Below, in pieces: positions 1-11,770 of a DNA stretch of 64,000 nt. Source of the DNA: Rhynchospora pubera (taxonomy: Eukaryota > Streptophyta > Magnoliopsida > Poales > Cyperaceae); assembly GCA_028095005.1 (NCBI GenBank), contig CM051461.1, positions 62,291,840 through 62,355,839 on the forward strand, given 5' to 3'. The number at the start of each line of letters is the position of its first letter. Position 1 is the stretch's first letter. Position numbers and translations under genes: made by a program. The notes under the pieces are model-generated. The model did no database searches, was not told the DNA's origin, and saw only the letters and a program-made list of their open reading frames with translations.

Positions 1-300
1 ATCAGGTTACCCGAGGGTGCTTCGGAGGGGGACCCTAACAAACTCACGTGGGATGTTGGGCCGAAGATATGTCGGAAGAATCTATGGACGCAAGTTGGCT
101 AACGATTGTCGGATGACGTCAACGGTTATAGATTTCATGCCTATAAATAGAAGGGGTAGATCATTGTATAAGATGATGGTTTTTGGGGAAAGCAGAATTA
201 GCTCTTGTCATAGCTCTGTGTAATAAACCATAATTCAATAAAACATCATTTTCCTCTTCACATCTTTCTCATCTGTTGATATCTCCCAAAAGCTAACGTA
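1..300 (+). repeat. Possible LTR-type promoter remnant cut by window edge
   Basis: The stretch has a retroelement-like promoter layout: a G-box core CACGTGG near 46, a palindromic TGACGTCA near 114, a TATA-like tataaata near 142, then AATAAA-like signals around 225-245 followed by a pyrimidine-rich tail. No coding domain, terminal repeat or target duplication is visible because the left side lies outside the window. An ordinary gene promoter fragment is equally possible. Confidence 0.25.
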
Positions 301-1258
301 TCAAGAACCCAATAAAATAGTAAATCAAGACAAGTGAAATATCCTGAGTACTTGAATTTCATGCATATTTTAGCCTTACATTTTAGAAAATTACAATTAA
401 CTCGGGTAACATATATCAAAAGGGGTGATGCATTTTATTGGGAGCATTTGTGGAGTTATATTTGACCACTTGTGTCTCCCTCACCGTGTAAAGTTAATAA
501 TTGCACCTTTTCTTATTTCAAACCCATCCTGAAATGCCTTTTGATTTTGATTCTAAGTGTGCTTTGAAAATTTAGACCCAAAAGGGCATGGTATAAAGTG
601 GTTTTAGGAAATTATAGTGCACAAGTTGAACCAAAAAGACATCAAAACAGGAAAACGGAGGAACATATTTTGTGCATATACAAAGGTCTTTTACACATTA
701 AGATGGTTGTTCTTTTCATAAACAATTAGATTTTGGATTTCTTTAAATTACTTTTGACTATGTTTTTTTTAATTCAAACAACAGATTTTTTTTTTAGAAA
801 AAGGGAAAATATGGTTTGAACTTTTCTACTTTAAATTTTTATAAAAAAAAATTTCAATGTCCATTACAGCTTGGTCAATTCTCAATTAAGTAATATGAAT
901 CCTAAACAAAAAATACAATGGTTAATTGGTTATGCATAGAAATAATTACCTTTCTTTAGATAACTTTTCTACTGTAATAGATGTTTTCCATATTATGCTA
1001 ATCGATCTCCACAATGTATTATGCACATGTAAGCTATAACATATAATGGAAATGTTATTACTAAAAATCATCACTCTGGATGGAACAAAATTTTAAGTTT
1101 CTAATTACTAATAATGCATCATATCACTGGGTAGCAGCTACCAAGCATTTCTAAAAATAATCCATCAAATGTATTCATCGTGTGGTTTGGTATGGATTCG
1201 TATCTACAAATAATAGCATCATAACGATGGTTATAATATATTAATCTGGGGGTGATAA
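301..1258. other. AT-rich intergenic, nothing recognised
   Basis: Homopolymer-rich AT sequence with no conserved frame on either strand and no terminal repeats that I could pair. Confidence 0.5.
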
Positions 1259-1496
1259 ATACGTGTTTGTTACACATTAGAATAGAATAGAATAAGAGTT
1301 TGAATAATGATTCTCTCTTCTCTCTCCTCTCTCCTCTTATTCCGAATAAGAGTCTAATTCCACTATATAGGTGGTATTAGAATAAGGGATTAAATAAGTT
1401 CTTTTTCGAAATAAGACTTATTCAAAATGCATTTGGTTTCATTCCGAATAAGTCTTATTCGGAATAAGACTTATTCAACCACAAACAAACACACGC
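1259..1496. mobile_element. MITE with gtgtttgtt termini
   Basis: The left end (cgtgtttgtt then an attagaatag... run) is mirrored by the right end (..aaccacaaacaaacacac). Subterminal GAATAAG/CTTATTC motifs recur in both orientations, including a near-perfect palindrome around 1440-1475. No coding capacity is seen. A non-autonomous DNA transposon is the best reading. The exact ends and target duplication are not resolved. Confidence 0.45.
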
Positions 1497-1554
1497 AATA
1501 TATCCTGCATTATGTCATCCGTACCATTTCAAATTTCCAACTCTAAAATGAAAA

Positions 1555-1858
1555 GACACTCCAGCGTCTTTTCCATTTTAGTGCATCCCTCTCTCTAACT
1601 TCCATTTTCCTTTCTCTACTCTCATATATCTCATTTATACTTAATAGACTAAACATTTATACTTAATAAATTGAACATTTATATTTATTAAACTGAAAAA
1701 CTAGAAAGACACTCCAGCATCCTTTACATTTTGGCACATCCCTCTTTCTAACTCATATTTCCCTTTCCCTCGTCTCCCTGTCTCATTTATACTTAATTAA
1801 CTCAACATTTATACTGAATAAACTGAACATATATACCCAATAAACTGAATATTTATGC
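1555..1858. repeat. Two-copy direct repeat, 153-bp unit
   Basis: Copy 1 (1555-1707) and copy 2 (1708-1858) both begin gacactccagc and contain tgcatccctct/cacatccctct, tctcatttatacttaat and repeated aacatttata motifs. The copies have diverged at scattered positions. The tail of each unit is a sub-array of roughly 17-bp tttata(c/t)ttaataaactgaac motifs. Confidence 0.6.
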
Positions 1859-4125
1859 TTATTATATTTAAAAAACAAAATATTTATGAGCTGAATCGCA
1901 AAGGGGAGATGTGTGAATCGCTGGGTGGATGATGTTGGGATGGTATGGATGATACTATGAATGATGATCGTAAGTAATTCTCTATAATTAAACAGTGCAT
2001 GTATTAGATCGAAATTTTAATTAAAAAATAAACAATTGTGGTAGAATAAAATAGAAGATTTTTTTATCTGAAAATAAGGATCAAACCCTCACTTTTATTT
2101 GAAATTAAATAAATTACAAAAAAGTTTCAATTAGCCAGAGGCTAATAATAAAAAATTAAAAAAAAAGAAAGAAAGAAAGAAAGAAGCCCTACGAAAAATA
2201 CAAAAGGTATTAAAGTACCAGAGAAACTAAACTAAACTATCAGGAGGAATAAAATAGAAGATTAAGGTGACGAATTAAATAATTAATATCATTTCATTAT
2301 ATTATGACGACAGATGCCAACTCCATGGAACAGTATCTGAAATATATATAACTTGGAAAATTTTCTTTTTCCTTCCAGAGTAATTTTTGTACGACAATTT
2401 TTGTTCATATGAGACAGAAGGCATCGCATCAATAAAGAGGCAATCATCTGTGGGATTGTGAGCAGTGTACAAGATTTTAAATTCGTGAGGATCAAAATTC
2501 AAGCAATCAATGCAATCAGAATTTTATTTTAGAAAAATGGAATAATGTACATCAAAAATATGTTTTTGTCCTATGTGAATTACAATATATATCGTCACAA
2601 ACAGATCGCATTCACATCAAATAATATGCATCAATATTAGTGGATCAATTGGATCCGTAAGTTTTAAATTAAACAGTTCATAGTTTTTCTTTTATAAAAA
2701 ATAAAAGAGAAAAATATAATTATACTATCAGAACAAATAAGAGTAGATACAGACCCATGACTAGGTATCCTTTTCAATCATATTTTCTATGTAGTTAATG
2801 GGTGGCATAGGTTCTCTCTTAATTTAAAATCAGCAACTCGCCGCATCGTGTCCTGAGGCTCACACGACCACAGAGGAATTAGATATTAGAATATCTAAGG
2901 CACGGGACGATAAACTGTACATACAATAAAAGGCACATGAAAGCAAGGCCCCATAAATTAAAAGGAGTACAGACAAAAACCGCATCTTTGCGTATCTATC
3001 ATCGATCAATCTATACTATTATAAAGCATGCAAATATGTTAACTTATAACGCGTTAGATAATTATTAATGAAGATGTGAGAATGAGGAAATGATGGAATC
3101 TAATGAGATGATAGAAAGCAATTTCGATTCATAACGAAGCTTAGTGCTTTGCAATTATAGCTGAAACATATATAATTGATTAAATGCTCTCTGTGGATAT
3201 GATCACACGATTAAGAATTCAACATGCGTGCTTGGGCGTGCTTGATGAAGGATGTAATTAATTAAATAATTAGTAATATTAGACTGTTAGCACCTAAAAT
3301 TGAAAATTAATATTGTAAGAATCTAAACTTATAATGCAACACAAAAGGTACAGACACCAAAGTCCACACCTGTGGATTTGTTAAGAACTTTAAATGTGAT
3401 AGTATCATATATATAATAATAGTATTAATTTAAAGTTATTAGTAATTATATAATCGATCAGGAACTTTTTGGGCCATCGTATGTACGTATCAAGTCGCTC
3501 AGAACATGCAGCTTTAGTTGCAACAATTAATTCTTTTTGTTGATGTATACGTGATTAAAGTAATTAGATGAAAAGTTCTATTTTGTTTATGACACTTTCA
3601 GAACGTTACAAAAAAATAATTGAGTCCTTTTATATACAATATTCGCTTGAAAGAAGACCAAGCAAGTCAACTTTCTTATATTTTGAAAGTTAAAACAATC
3701 AGGAAGAGAGTGAGTTCTTGTTGTGTCAATCGTGTTTCTCGGTGCACATGATCTCTAGTTGATCTTTTTTGAGGAAATGGAGGATTAAAGTCGCACACTC
3801 GTAATTAATTATGATAATGAGACATAATTCAGGTTCAAGCCTTCTTTATATCGCCATCAATGTACTTATGAATGCCATGATGAATATAACCCATTTAGGT
3901 AATATGATGCTACTGATTTTATTGATTAATAATGTGAAATTCAGTTTGAGGTTGTTTTTTTTTCTTAAAGAAACCTGGTTGTATACGGTAAGACGTCTTA
4001 TCCTAAGACGATAATATAAAAGTGGCACTTAAAAGTCAAAATTTGTTAACATTCAAATTTATCTGTTGGATAACTGATCAAAATTGACAATCACGTGAAA
4101 ATAAAGTATATATAGAGAAAATATC
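1859..4125. other. Intergenic, nothing recognised
   Basis: The stretch is AT-rich with a GAAA microsatellite near 2167-2186. Short open frames here (for example around 2289-2502 on the minus strand) have no family resemblance and overlap each other, so they are not called. Confidence 0.5.
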
Positions 4126-4129
4126 TATG

Positions 4130-4510
4130 GCGCATATTAATATACCGAAGCTTCAGTGTATATTGATACAAACTCTTGAATCACTTTAAAATGATCGATC
4201 GAAATCATCCAATATGATCTTCCTATTATAATCTCCTTCGTGACCAAATTTTACATTTTTTTTTACTTTTTACTTTTTTTTGAATTTTAGAAAATCATTA
4301 ATCTTAATTTTTTCTGAACAGTTAAAAAATAACAGTATTTAAAAATCTAAAAAAATACTTACAATTTAAAAAAAATGTAAAATTTGATCGACAAGGAAAT
4401 TATAATAGGGAGATAATATTGGACGGTTTTGATCAATCATTTTGAGGTAGATCAAAGAGTTCTAATCTGTATGCATGGAAGCTCCAATATCTTAGTATGC
4501 ACCACAGATA
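4130..4510. mobile_element. Palindromic MITE, family X copy a
   Basis: The core has the left block catccaatatgatcttcc... and a mirrored right block ...gggagataatattggacgg around an AT-rich centre with paired ttttagaaaatc and aaaaaaatgtaaaatttgatc motifs. The same layout recurs near 11583-11760, 45086-45440 and 51270-51647. It is non-coding. Confidence 0.5.
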
Positions 4511-4529
4511 TTCTCTAGAGGAGCGTTCT

Positions 4530-4677
4530 GCTACCACCATTTTTTGTTGCCACATGTTGCCACAAATTTATATTTTATCAATATTTGAAAAATTTAAAAT
4601 TCAAACACTGAATCCAAACCGTTGATCTTGTTAATTTAACGAGCGATGCGTAATAGGATGTTTTTATATATGGGTTT
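4530..4677. repeat. Interspersed repeat cut by the Copia LTR
   Basis: The segment aaattcaaacactgaatcc followed by aaaccgttgatcttgtt and gcgatgcgt matches 18785-18865 closely. The match stops where the LTR begins at 4678, which suggests the LTR landed in an older repeat. Confidence 0.45.
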
Positions 4678-5511
4678 TGTTAGAGATATGTTGTAGAAGC
4701 CAATCTGTTCATGGCTACTTCTATAGTTTATGTTATTGATGATATTTGATCATTTGTTCCTAGATTTTATTACTGACAGTTCATTCAGGTTGAGGATCTG
4801 AATTGTGGATCACTGTGTTCATTTATGATTAAATGACAATAATAAATCGAAACTGTCCATAGTCTTGATAATTAACAAGGAACATTAATTATCAGATAAG
4901 ACTAGTATGCAAATTAAGTGATGATTAAGTTCTACAAATCATAAGTAAGGAGTTGCTAACTTAATTGCATATGTATATGTTACTTGAACATAGTACAGGA
5001 CATGACCCAATGAAATAAATATATGGATTGTGTTATGTGTCATTATTTATTTCATACGTGTTTGATTCTAACGTTGATTCCTGATAAGGGCTGCTATACG
5101 GACTTTATTTACGTTCTCTTGAATTGTGCCGGGAAAAACTGTTCATCAAGACAACCGTATGTCCCTCATTAGTTCACCTAATGAGTCATGATATCTACTG
5201 GGTCCCTTGATGGAGATGAATTGTTTGCTAGCAACTTGTGCAATCATCTCTAGATTAAGAAACGTATAATCTGCAAGAATGACATACTCATATTTTGGAT
5301 TATATGAGGATATCATGTGACATAAAAATCAAAACAACAAGATACTATTTTTCTTATGAAGGATTGAAGTACTGTATTGGTACAATATTTATTTATGTGA
5401 ATTGGGAATCATAACGTGTTTCTAGATACCGCTTATGATTATTGGAAATAAATAGCGATTTATTTTCCACGGCCAACATAGCATAAATCCTCAAAGGGTC
5501 ACACTAATAGG

Positions 5512-6088
5512 TAGGGGTGTACAACGGGCGGGTCGATGATATTTTAACAAAATTTGACCCAACCCGACAATACCGAGTTAGAAAATAAATTTAGTTAACC
5601 CACCCATAACCCAACCCAACCCGTCAATTTTTTATGTACGGATTTTTACGGGTTAAGCGGGTTAAACGGGTTTAGTGAATTAAAATTTTGATCAAATAAA
5701 AATACATATAAAAATTATTTTGTGGCTATTATAATTTAGTTCGAGGCAAATTAGAGACGCATTTGAATCATCTTTCAACTTTCGAGTCATTGTGAGAGGA
5801 ATAGAGGACGTGCATGCCTATGTAGGAGATCGAAACTTCATGAAATGAGAGATATTTGAGTAAGGACATGAGAAAATTTGAGACAAAGAGGAATAAATAA
5901 TGATAAACGGGTGGGTTGAACTATATACGGGTTTACTAGTACAAAATCCGTAACCCAATCCGAAGTAACGGATTTGTCAAAATTAGAACCCTTACCCAAC
6001 CCAACATCATGCTAATCCGGTAAAAAACGGTTCGGGTCGGGTGGGTTGAACGGATTGAACGGGTTCACAGTTTTTTTGTACACCCCTA
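5512..6088. mobile_element. hAT-type non-autonomous element, 577 bp
   Basis: The ends are TAGGGGTGTACAA and TTTGTACACCCCTA. The 8-bp flanks are ctaatagg (5504-5511) and caaatagg (6089-6096), one mismatch. The uninterrupted paralogous LTR at 6989-7012 reads, in reverse, cacaaataggacttgacc, which shows that caaatagg is the original site. The interior has repeated gggttgggt/acccaaccc motifs near both ends and no transposase frame. Confidence 0.85.
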
Positions 6089-6105
6089 CAAATAGGACTT
6101 GACCA

Positions 6106-7876
6106 TGATAGGAAAAGCTCAATTTTAATTTTTAGATCAATTACTCCTAATTAATACATTAAGCAAAGAGGATCTAGTGCTAACAAGCCATTCGACATAG
6201 GAGAAGGTAGGAAGTTTCATTACCTCTCCTTGAATCGTATCAAGGAGGTGATTCCAATGGCACTTGAAGTTGGTGGCGTACTACACCTTCTTCCTTCAAT
6301 CCCCTCCTTTGGTTGGCTTCGAGTCCACCAAGAAATTAACCAAAACCTCAAGGCCTATGCTAGTAAGCAAGAGGTAATAGCTAATCCCTTTATTTGCCCT
6401 TCTATTTAATCTACTATTTAATGGAAGGGGTTAATTGCTCAACACATGAGCTAAATGAGGTGGAAAAGAACAAGAGAAAGAGATGAAAATTCTGAAATTT
6501 TCTCTCCAATTTTCGTTCTAGGAGGAAGAGGAAAAGAGAATGCTATGGTGGCTAGGGTTTCTCTCTCCAAATGGTCCCCTTTTATAGCCAACCACTCCTC
6601 ATGACAAGTTGCAACTATTTACAACATTGCCACTTGCCCTAGCTGAAATTTTAATGGGTTCAATAGCCCATTTTATCATGTATTAAATGGTCCATTAATT
6701 CATTAATTAATGATCCATATAATTGCTCTTTTGTTGGACTTTAGCTCACCAATTAAATAAAGGCCCGTTAACTCAATTTAAATACATTAATTAAATTATG
6801 TTGAACGAAATTAATTATCAACTATTTGATAATTATTTTGGAATTAGCAAATGCTTTAATTTATTTCTATATGATCTCTTTGACATTAATTATAACAGTT
6901 CGCAACGGTATATAATTAATTAATCAACTTATCATATTTTCGCAATACTCACTGCTGCGAATAAATAAATAATGCATTGTATGGTCAAGTCCTATTTGTG
7001 TGACCCTTTGAGGATTTATGCTATTTTGACCATGGAATTAAATCTCTATTTAATTCCAATGATCATAAGCGGTATCTAGCAACACGTTATGATTCTCAAT
7101 TCACATAAATATTATACTGCTACAGTATTTCAATCCTGCATAAGAGAATAAAAGTATTTCCCTATTTTGATTTTTATGTCACACGATATCATCGTATAAT
7201 CCAAGATAGGAATGTGTCATTCTTGCAGATTATACGTTTCTTGATCTAGAAATAATTGTATCAATTGCTAGCAAACAATCTATTTCTATCAAGGGGCCCA
7301 AACAGATATCGTCACTCACTAAGTTAATTAATGAGGGACATACGGTTTTCTTGATGATTAATTTTTCCCCGCACAATTCAAGAGAACGTAAACCAAGTCT
7401 GTATAGCATCCCCTTGTCGGGAATTAATGGTAGACAAGATTTATAGAATCTATCCTCATTGGGAAAAAATAATCATCTCAAACTTAGAACCAAAATCATA
7501 ACGAAATAAATAATGACACATAACACAATCCATATATTTATTTCGGTGGGTCAAGTCATGTGCTATGTTCTATAACATACACATATGTAATTAAGCTGGT
7601 AACTCTTTACCTATGATTTGTAGAACTTAATCATCACTTAACTTACATACTAATCTTATTAATAATTAATGTTCCTTGTTAATTATCAAGATTATGGACC
7701 TTTTAGTTTTATTATTGTCATTTGATTATAAATGAACTATAGTGATCTACAATTCAGATCCTCAACCTGAATGAACTGTCAATAAATAAATCAAGGAACA
7801 AATGATCAAATATCATCAATAACATAAACCACAGAAGTAGCCAGATATGATTGGCTTCTAGGACATATCTCTAACA
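6106..7876 (-). mobile_element. Copia-type solo LTR, minus strand, 1771 bp
   Basis: Read on the minus strand it begins TGTTAGAGATATG (7876) and ends CCTATCA (6106). It is flanked by gacca (6101-6105) and aacca (7877-7881), a 5-bp target duplication with one mismatch, as expected for LTR retrotransposons. It is intact apart from point changes and is similar over its full length to the plus-strand LTR it landed in. The TATA-like box is near 6582-6590 (minus) and is followed by a CT-rich leader in transcript sense. No internal retroelement genes remain. Confidence 0.85.
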
Positions 7877-8117
7877 AACCATACGTGCATTATTTATTTA
7901 TTCACAGTAGTGAGTACTGTGAAAATATGATGAGTTGATTAATTAATTATATACCGTTGTGAACCGTTATAATTAATTAGGTCAAATAGATCATATAGAA
8001 ATAAGTTAATGCATAAGCTAATTCCAAAATGATTATTAATAAGTTAATAATCAATTTTGTTCACCACATATTCTATTTGGGTCTTTATTTAATTAGTTAA
8101 TTAAAAGTCTAAACTAG

Positions 8118-9592
8118 TAGGGCTGAAAACGGTAGCCGTTTCGACCATTATTTCGTTTTGTTTCGGCTGAAACGAAACGGTAACAGTCAAAGATTTCGGT
8201 TTCGTTTAAGGAACGAAACGGATAACACAAATAGAAATATTATTTTGTCTCAAAATAGAACGGTTAGTGAAACGTAGCTGTTTCGTGATCATTTGTTTTG
8301 TCTATTTCGTCCTAGATTATATGGTATTGCTATTAAGTTTATTGTATATCATGGTGGAGAGAACGAAGCCATCGATAAAACCTAATTGCTTTGCTTTTCT
8401 CGCTATCTCTCTCTCTTCTTCGATCTCCATCTGTCTTCTTCGATCTCTTCTTCTTGCCCTTTCTTTTATCATCGACATCTTCATCTCTTCTCTCCTACTC
8501 CAAACGGAATCCCTCTTGCTTCAATCGATAACCCCTCCTTCCCTAATCGAAACCCCTCATGCTCCAAGTGGAACCCCTGTCTCCTCCGACCGCTTCTCCC
8601 TCACCTCTCTCCCTCCCTCCCCCTCTCACTTGTTCATCTTCGTTTCTCAAACCGAAACCCTAACTAAACACCCTCACTCAATGCCTCCCTCCCTCACTCT
8701 TGATCTCGCTCTCCTTCCTTCAAAGCTTGGATGAATTGTAGATCTCGCACCACTCCTCTATCACTGTCGTCAAAAGGTGTGTTGTCATTTCAACAAGCAA
8801 CTCAGAAAAAAAAAGTTTGTTGTTAACTCAACAAGCAACTCAGATGTCAGTTTACTACTTTTCTAGTTCTTGAATGTTGATTTTTTTCTGAATTTTTTAC
8901 TGGTAAAGATTTTCAGAGAAAAAAAGATTTACTGGTAATTTGTAAAAAAAAGATTTTCTAATGATTTGTAAAAAAAGGTTTTAGCCAACATATTTGCTGA
9001 TTTGTAAAAATAGATTTGCTGATAAATCTTTCTGTACAGTAAGGAATAAGGATTTAAGATTTTAAGTTGTAATATGAATTTCTTTTATTAACAGAAAATT
9101 CATGGCTTTAGGTGCATCAAGGAGTGATTGATTGAAGAAGGATGTTTCTTTGTCTTTAGGTACAGTGTATGGTGTATTTTGTTAGGATATCATTCTCTTA
9201 TTATGTATGATGTATTTTGTTGTGTAATATGCATTTCTCTATGTATGATGTTATGGTTTTAGTGCACAAAATTTGTGTAATCAGTTGTATTGAAAGTTTC
9301 TCCTTAGATTGTTTAGTAAATTTGCCTCTGTTTATTAAATTTGACCATATGCATTTTTGATCATTTAAGTTTTTATGCATTTTTCTTGCTTCCGTGTAAA
9401 AAAACGAACAACGGTTAAACAGTCAAAGACGGTTTTAACTGTTCTGATCGTTCTGGTGAACGGTACGATCAACACAACTTGCTTTAAACGGATGAAACGA
9501 TCAGCACAAGAAGTAAAAAAATTTCGTTTATCAATGCAACGGTTAGCACAAATCATCTGTTTCATGGTCGTTTTAGACGTTATGCACCCCTA
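8118..9592. mobile_element. hAT-type element, 1475 bp, no transposase
   Basis: The termini are TAGGGCTGAAAACGG and ..TTATGCACCCCTA, with a perfect 8-bp duplication TAAACTAG at 8110-8117 and 9593-9600. Subterminal regions are dense in GAAACGG/CCGTTTCG motifs, shared with the elements at 38867 and 41297. The middle (about 8380-8760) is CT-rich with a 155-codon open frame (8267-8734) of low complexity. It looks like a captured or degenerate leader rather than transposase. Confidence 0.85.
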
Positions 9593-10320
9593 TAAACTAG
9601 ATGCAACTTGAGAGCAATTGAATGGACATTTAATTAAATGAATTAGAGGACCATTTAACAAAATTGAAAAGCCCATAAAGAGCCCAATAGGAGGCTGGCC
9701 TCTCCATGGCAAAGGTGTAAATTATTGTAACTTTTGGGAGAGTGGTTGGTGTATAAAAGAAGGTCATTTGGAGAGAGAAACTCTAGCCACTCTTCTCTCT
9801 TTCTCTCTTCTCATTTCTTCCTCTTGAGGCCGGCGACAAAAATAGAGAAAATTTAGGTTTTCTCCATTGTTTCTTGCTCTCTCTTATGTTCTATTAGGAG
9901 CTCATGTGTTGAGCACCAGTTCCACATAATTAATTTGTTAATTAAGTTCAAGAAGAAGGAATTAGCTATTACATCTTGCTTAATAGCATAAGCCCTAAAG
10001 TTTTGGTTAATCCTTGGTGGACTCGAGGCCGTTGAGGTGGTGGAAGAGGCGGTGAGCACGCCATCGACTCCTACGCAAAGGATTACCTTCTAGTTATAAG
10101 TCTGGAAGAGGTAATTAACTCCTACTAATCTCCTTTTAAGTGTTAATTGCTTGGATGACTAGTTCCTTGTCTTTCTTGATCTTTTAAGTGCTGTTAATTA
10201 GTAATAAAATTAAAATTGAGCATGGCATGACTTCCCAATAGTTTTGATCTAATTTGGACTTAAATTATGATTGACTTTGTGAGAAACTTTGTTTTTACCT
10301 GTTTTTAATAGTTTTTAGGT

Positions 10321-11350
10321 ATTGTCATACCCTTTTGTGTTTTGACAGGACAAACATCATATATGGCACTAAATCTGCAATAAGTGATAATTTTCAAGCG
10401 ACTCGACAGAGTGCCATACGGGATTATTTGAGCAGACAGATTGTTACCAGACTGAAGAAGGCCAGGAGACAGTTTGAAGCATTCCAGGCGGACAGTCTAC
10501 GTCAATAAGCGGACCGCTAGAAAGTTTATCAAGCAGCTTCCACGTTCATGACGGGTATCTGGCAACCACTCCAACATGATTTCTACCACGATCTGGCCTA
10601 CTTCTGAGTGCACTATTGCCCTCGATGGTTTCTTTCCATCACTATAAAAGGGTAGGGGGTTCTCGAAAGTTCAGTATTTTCAATTTTACAGAGAAGTCAC
10701 GCTATTGCAGAAGAAAAGTGAGCCAAATTCTTGCCTTCGAGTTGTCAAGACAAGAAGCCAAGTTTGAAGTTCAGTTCATGCCGCAGCAGCCAAGCAAGGG
10801 ATTCACATCTGATTTGTTGTAATCTCTCAATATTTCTTGTTTTTTTTCTGTAATAATGATAGATACCTTGTTTATTGGTGTTATGATGATCTTACTTGAG
10901 TAGTAGATCTAGGGGTTATGGTTGATAAACAGATGTTTAACTTAGTTTACATTACTTGATTAGTTTATATTAAGTTTGCTTAGTTTTATAACTTGTGTTT
11001 TGTTTACTAATTTGTTATACTTGACTAATTTGAGTAGATTGGTATTTTCCCGTCAATAATAGGCCAGTCTTGAATGATAGGAAGTTAAACCCAATCAAAC
11101 CTAAATAGAATTGAGTATATCAATACAAATGGAAGATCAATAGTTTGAAAGATGAGATATAGATCTTAAACTAGAAATGGTGATCTATTCCCAACAATGA
11201 AAGTTGAGGGAAATCTTAAATCCAAGTTATAGTCTTGTATAGTTAAGTCAAAGAACCAAAAATTGAAACTTAAGCCAGATAAGAGTTTAATTAATTAATT
11301 CTACTTAGTTTACTTAGTGGATAATTGGCTTAAATACTTCTTTGCGTAGA
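10321..11350 (+). repeat. LTR-retrotransposon-like remnant
   Basis: There is a promoter-like ctataaaaggg at 10641-10651. It is followed by a leader-like segment, TTGTAATCTCTC near 10817, and a long non-coding A/T-rich tail. The organisation resembles the remnant at 30030-31880, in the style of plant Ty3/gypsy LTRs. No terminal repeats, target duplication or coding domain could be established. Confidence 0.35.
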
Positions 11351-11534
11351 AGGTAATACTTCTTTATAGTGCTTTTTTGAAAATAGCATAATATATAGCA
11401 AAAAAATTTAAAAAAATATAAATTTTGGTTTCCTAGGAGATTTCAATATGGAGAACAATTTGAACATTCGTATCGACTGTATGAATTTTTTATTTTAAAA
11501 AACAACTCAATCATACGGACGATTTGTATGCTGG

Positions 11535-11548
11535 AGTATACTTTAGTC

Positions 11549-11582
<34 letters not shown>
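11535..11582. repeat. Compound AT/GA microsatellite
   Basis: A (TA)n run leads directly into (GA)n. Confidence 0.8.
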
Positions 11583-11770
11583 ATTTTGCTATGATGAGCT
11601 GCAATCAAAACTCCTAGATCTAGTTCAAAATGACCGATCCAAACCGTTCAATATGATCTTTTTATTGAAATCTCCATGCAGACCAAATTTTATATTTTTT
11701 TAAACTTTTAAGTATTTTTTTCGGATTTTTAAAAACTATTATTTTTTAACGGTTCAGAATTAATCTATAC
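11583..11770. mobile_element. MITE family X, copy b (half)
   Basis: aaaactcctagatctag followed by caaaatgaccgatccaaaccg and caatatgatctttttattgaaatctcc matches the left half of the copy at 45086-45440. The mirrored right arm is missing, so this is a truncated copy. Confidence 0.55.

Larger units (their letters stand above)
4678..10240 (+). mobile_element. Copia-type solo LTR, plus strand, with nested insertions
   Basis: The LTR starts TGTTAGAGATATG at 4678 and ends ..CCCAATA at 10240, with a probable short duplication gttt on both sides (4674-4677 and 10241-10244). Without its insertions (5512-6088 hAT, 6106-7876 second LTR, 8118-9592 hAT and their target duplications) it is about 1.7 kb, the same length as the intact inverted copy at 6106-7876. 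It has a TATA-like tataaaag near 9752 followed by a CT-rich R/U5-like leader. No gag or pol and no primer-binding site are seen, so it is read as a solo LTR. Superfamily assignment rests on LTR style and is tentative. Confidence 0.7.

Noticed and set aside
8267..8734. 155-codon open frame inside the hAT element
   Set aside because: Low-complexity Ser/Leu/Pro composition caused by CT-rich DNA, inside a transposon, with an overlapping second frame. No family resemblance.
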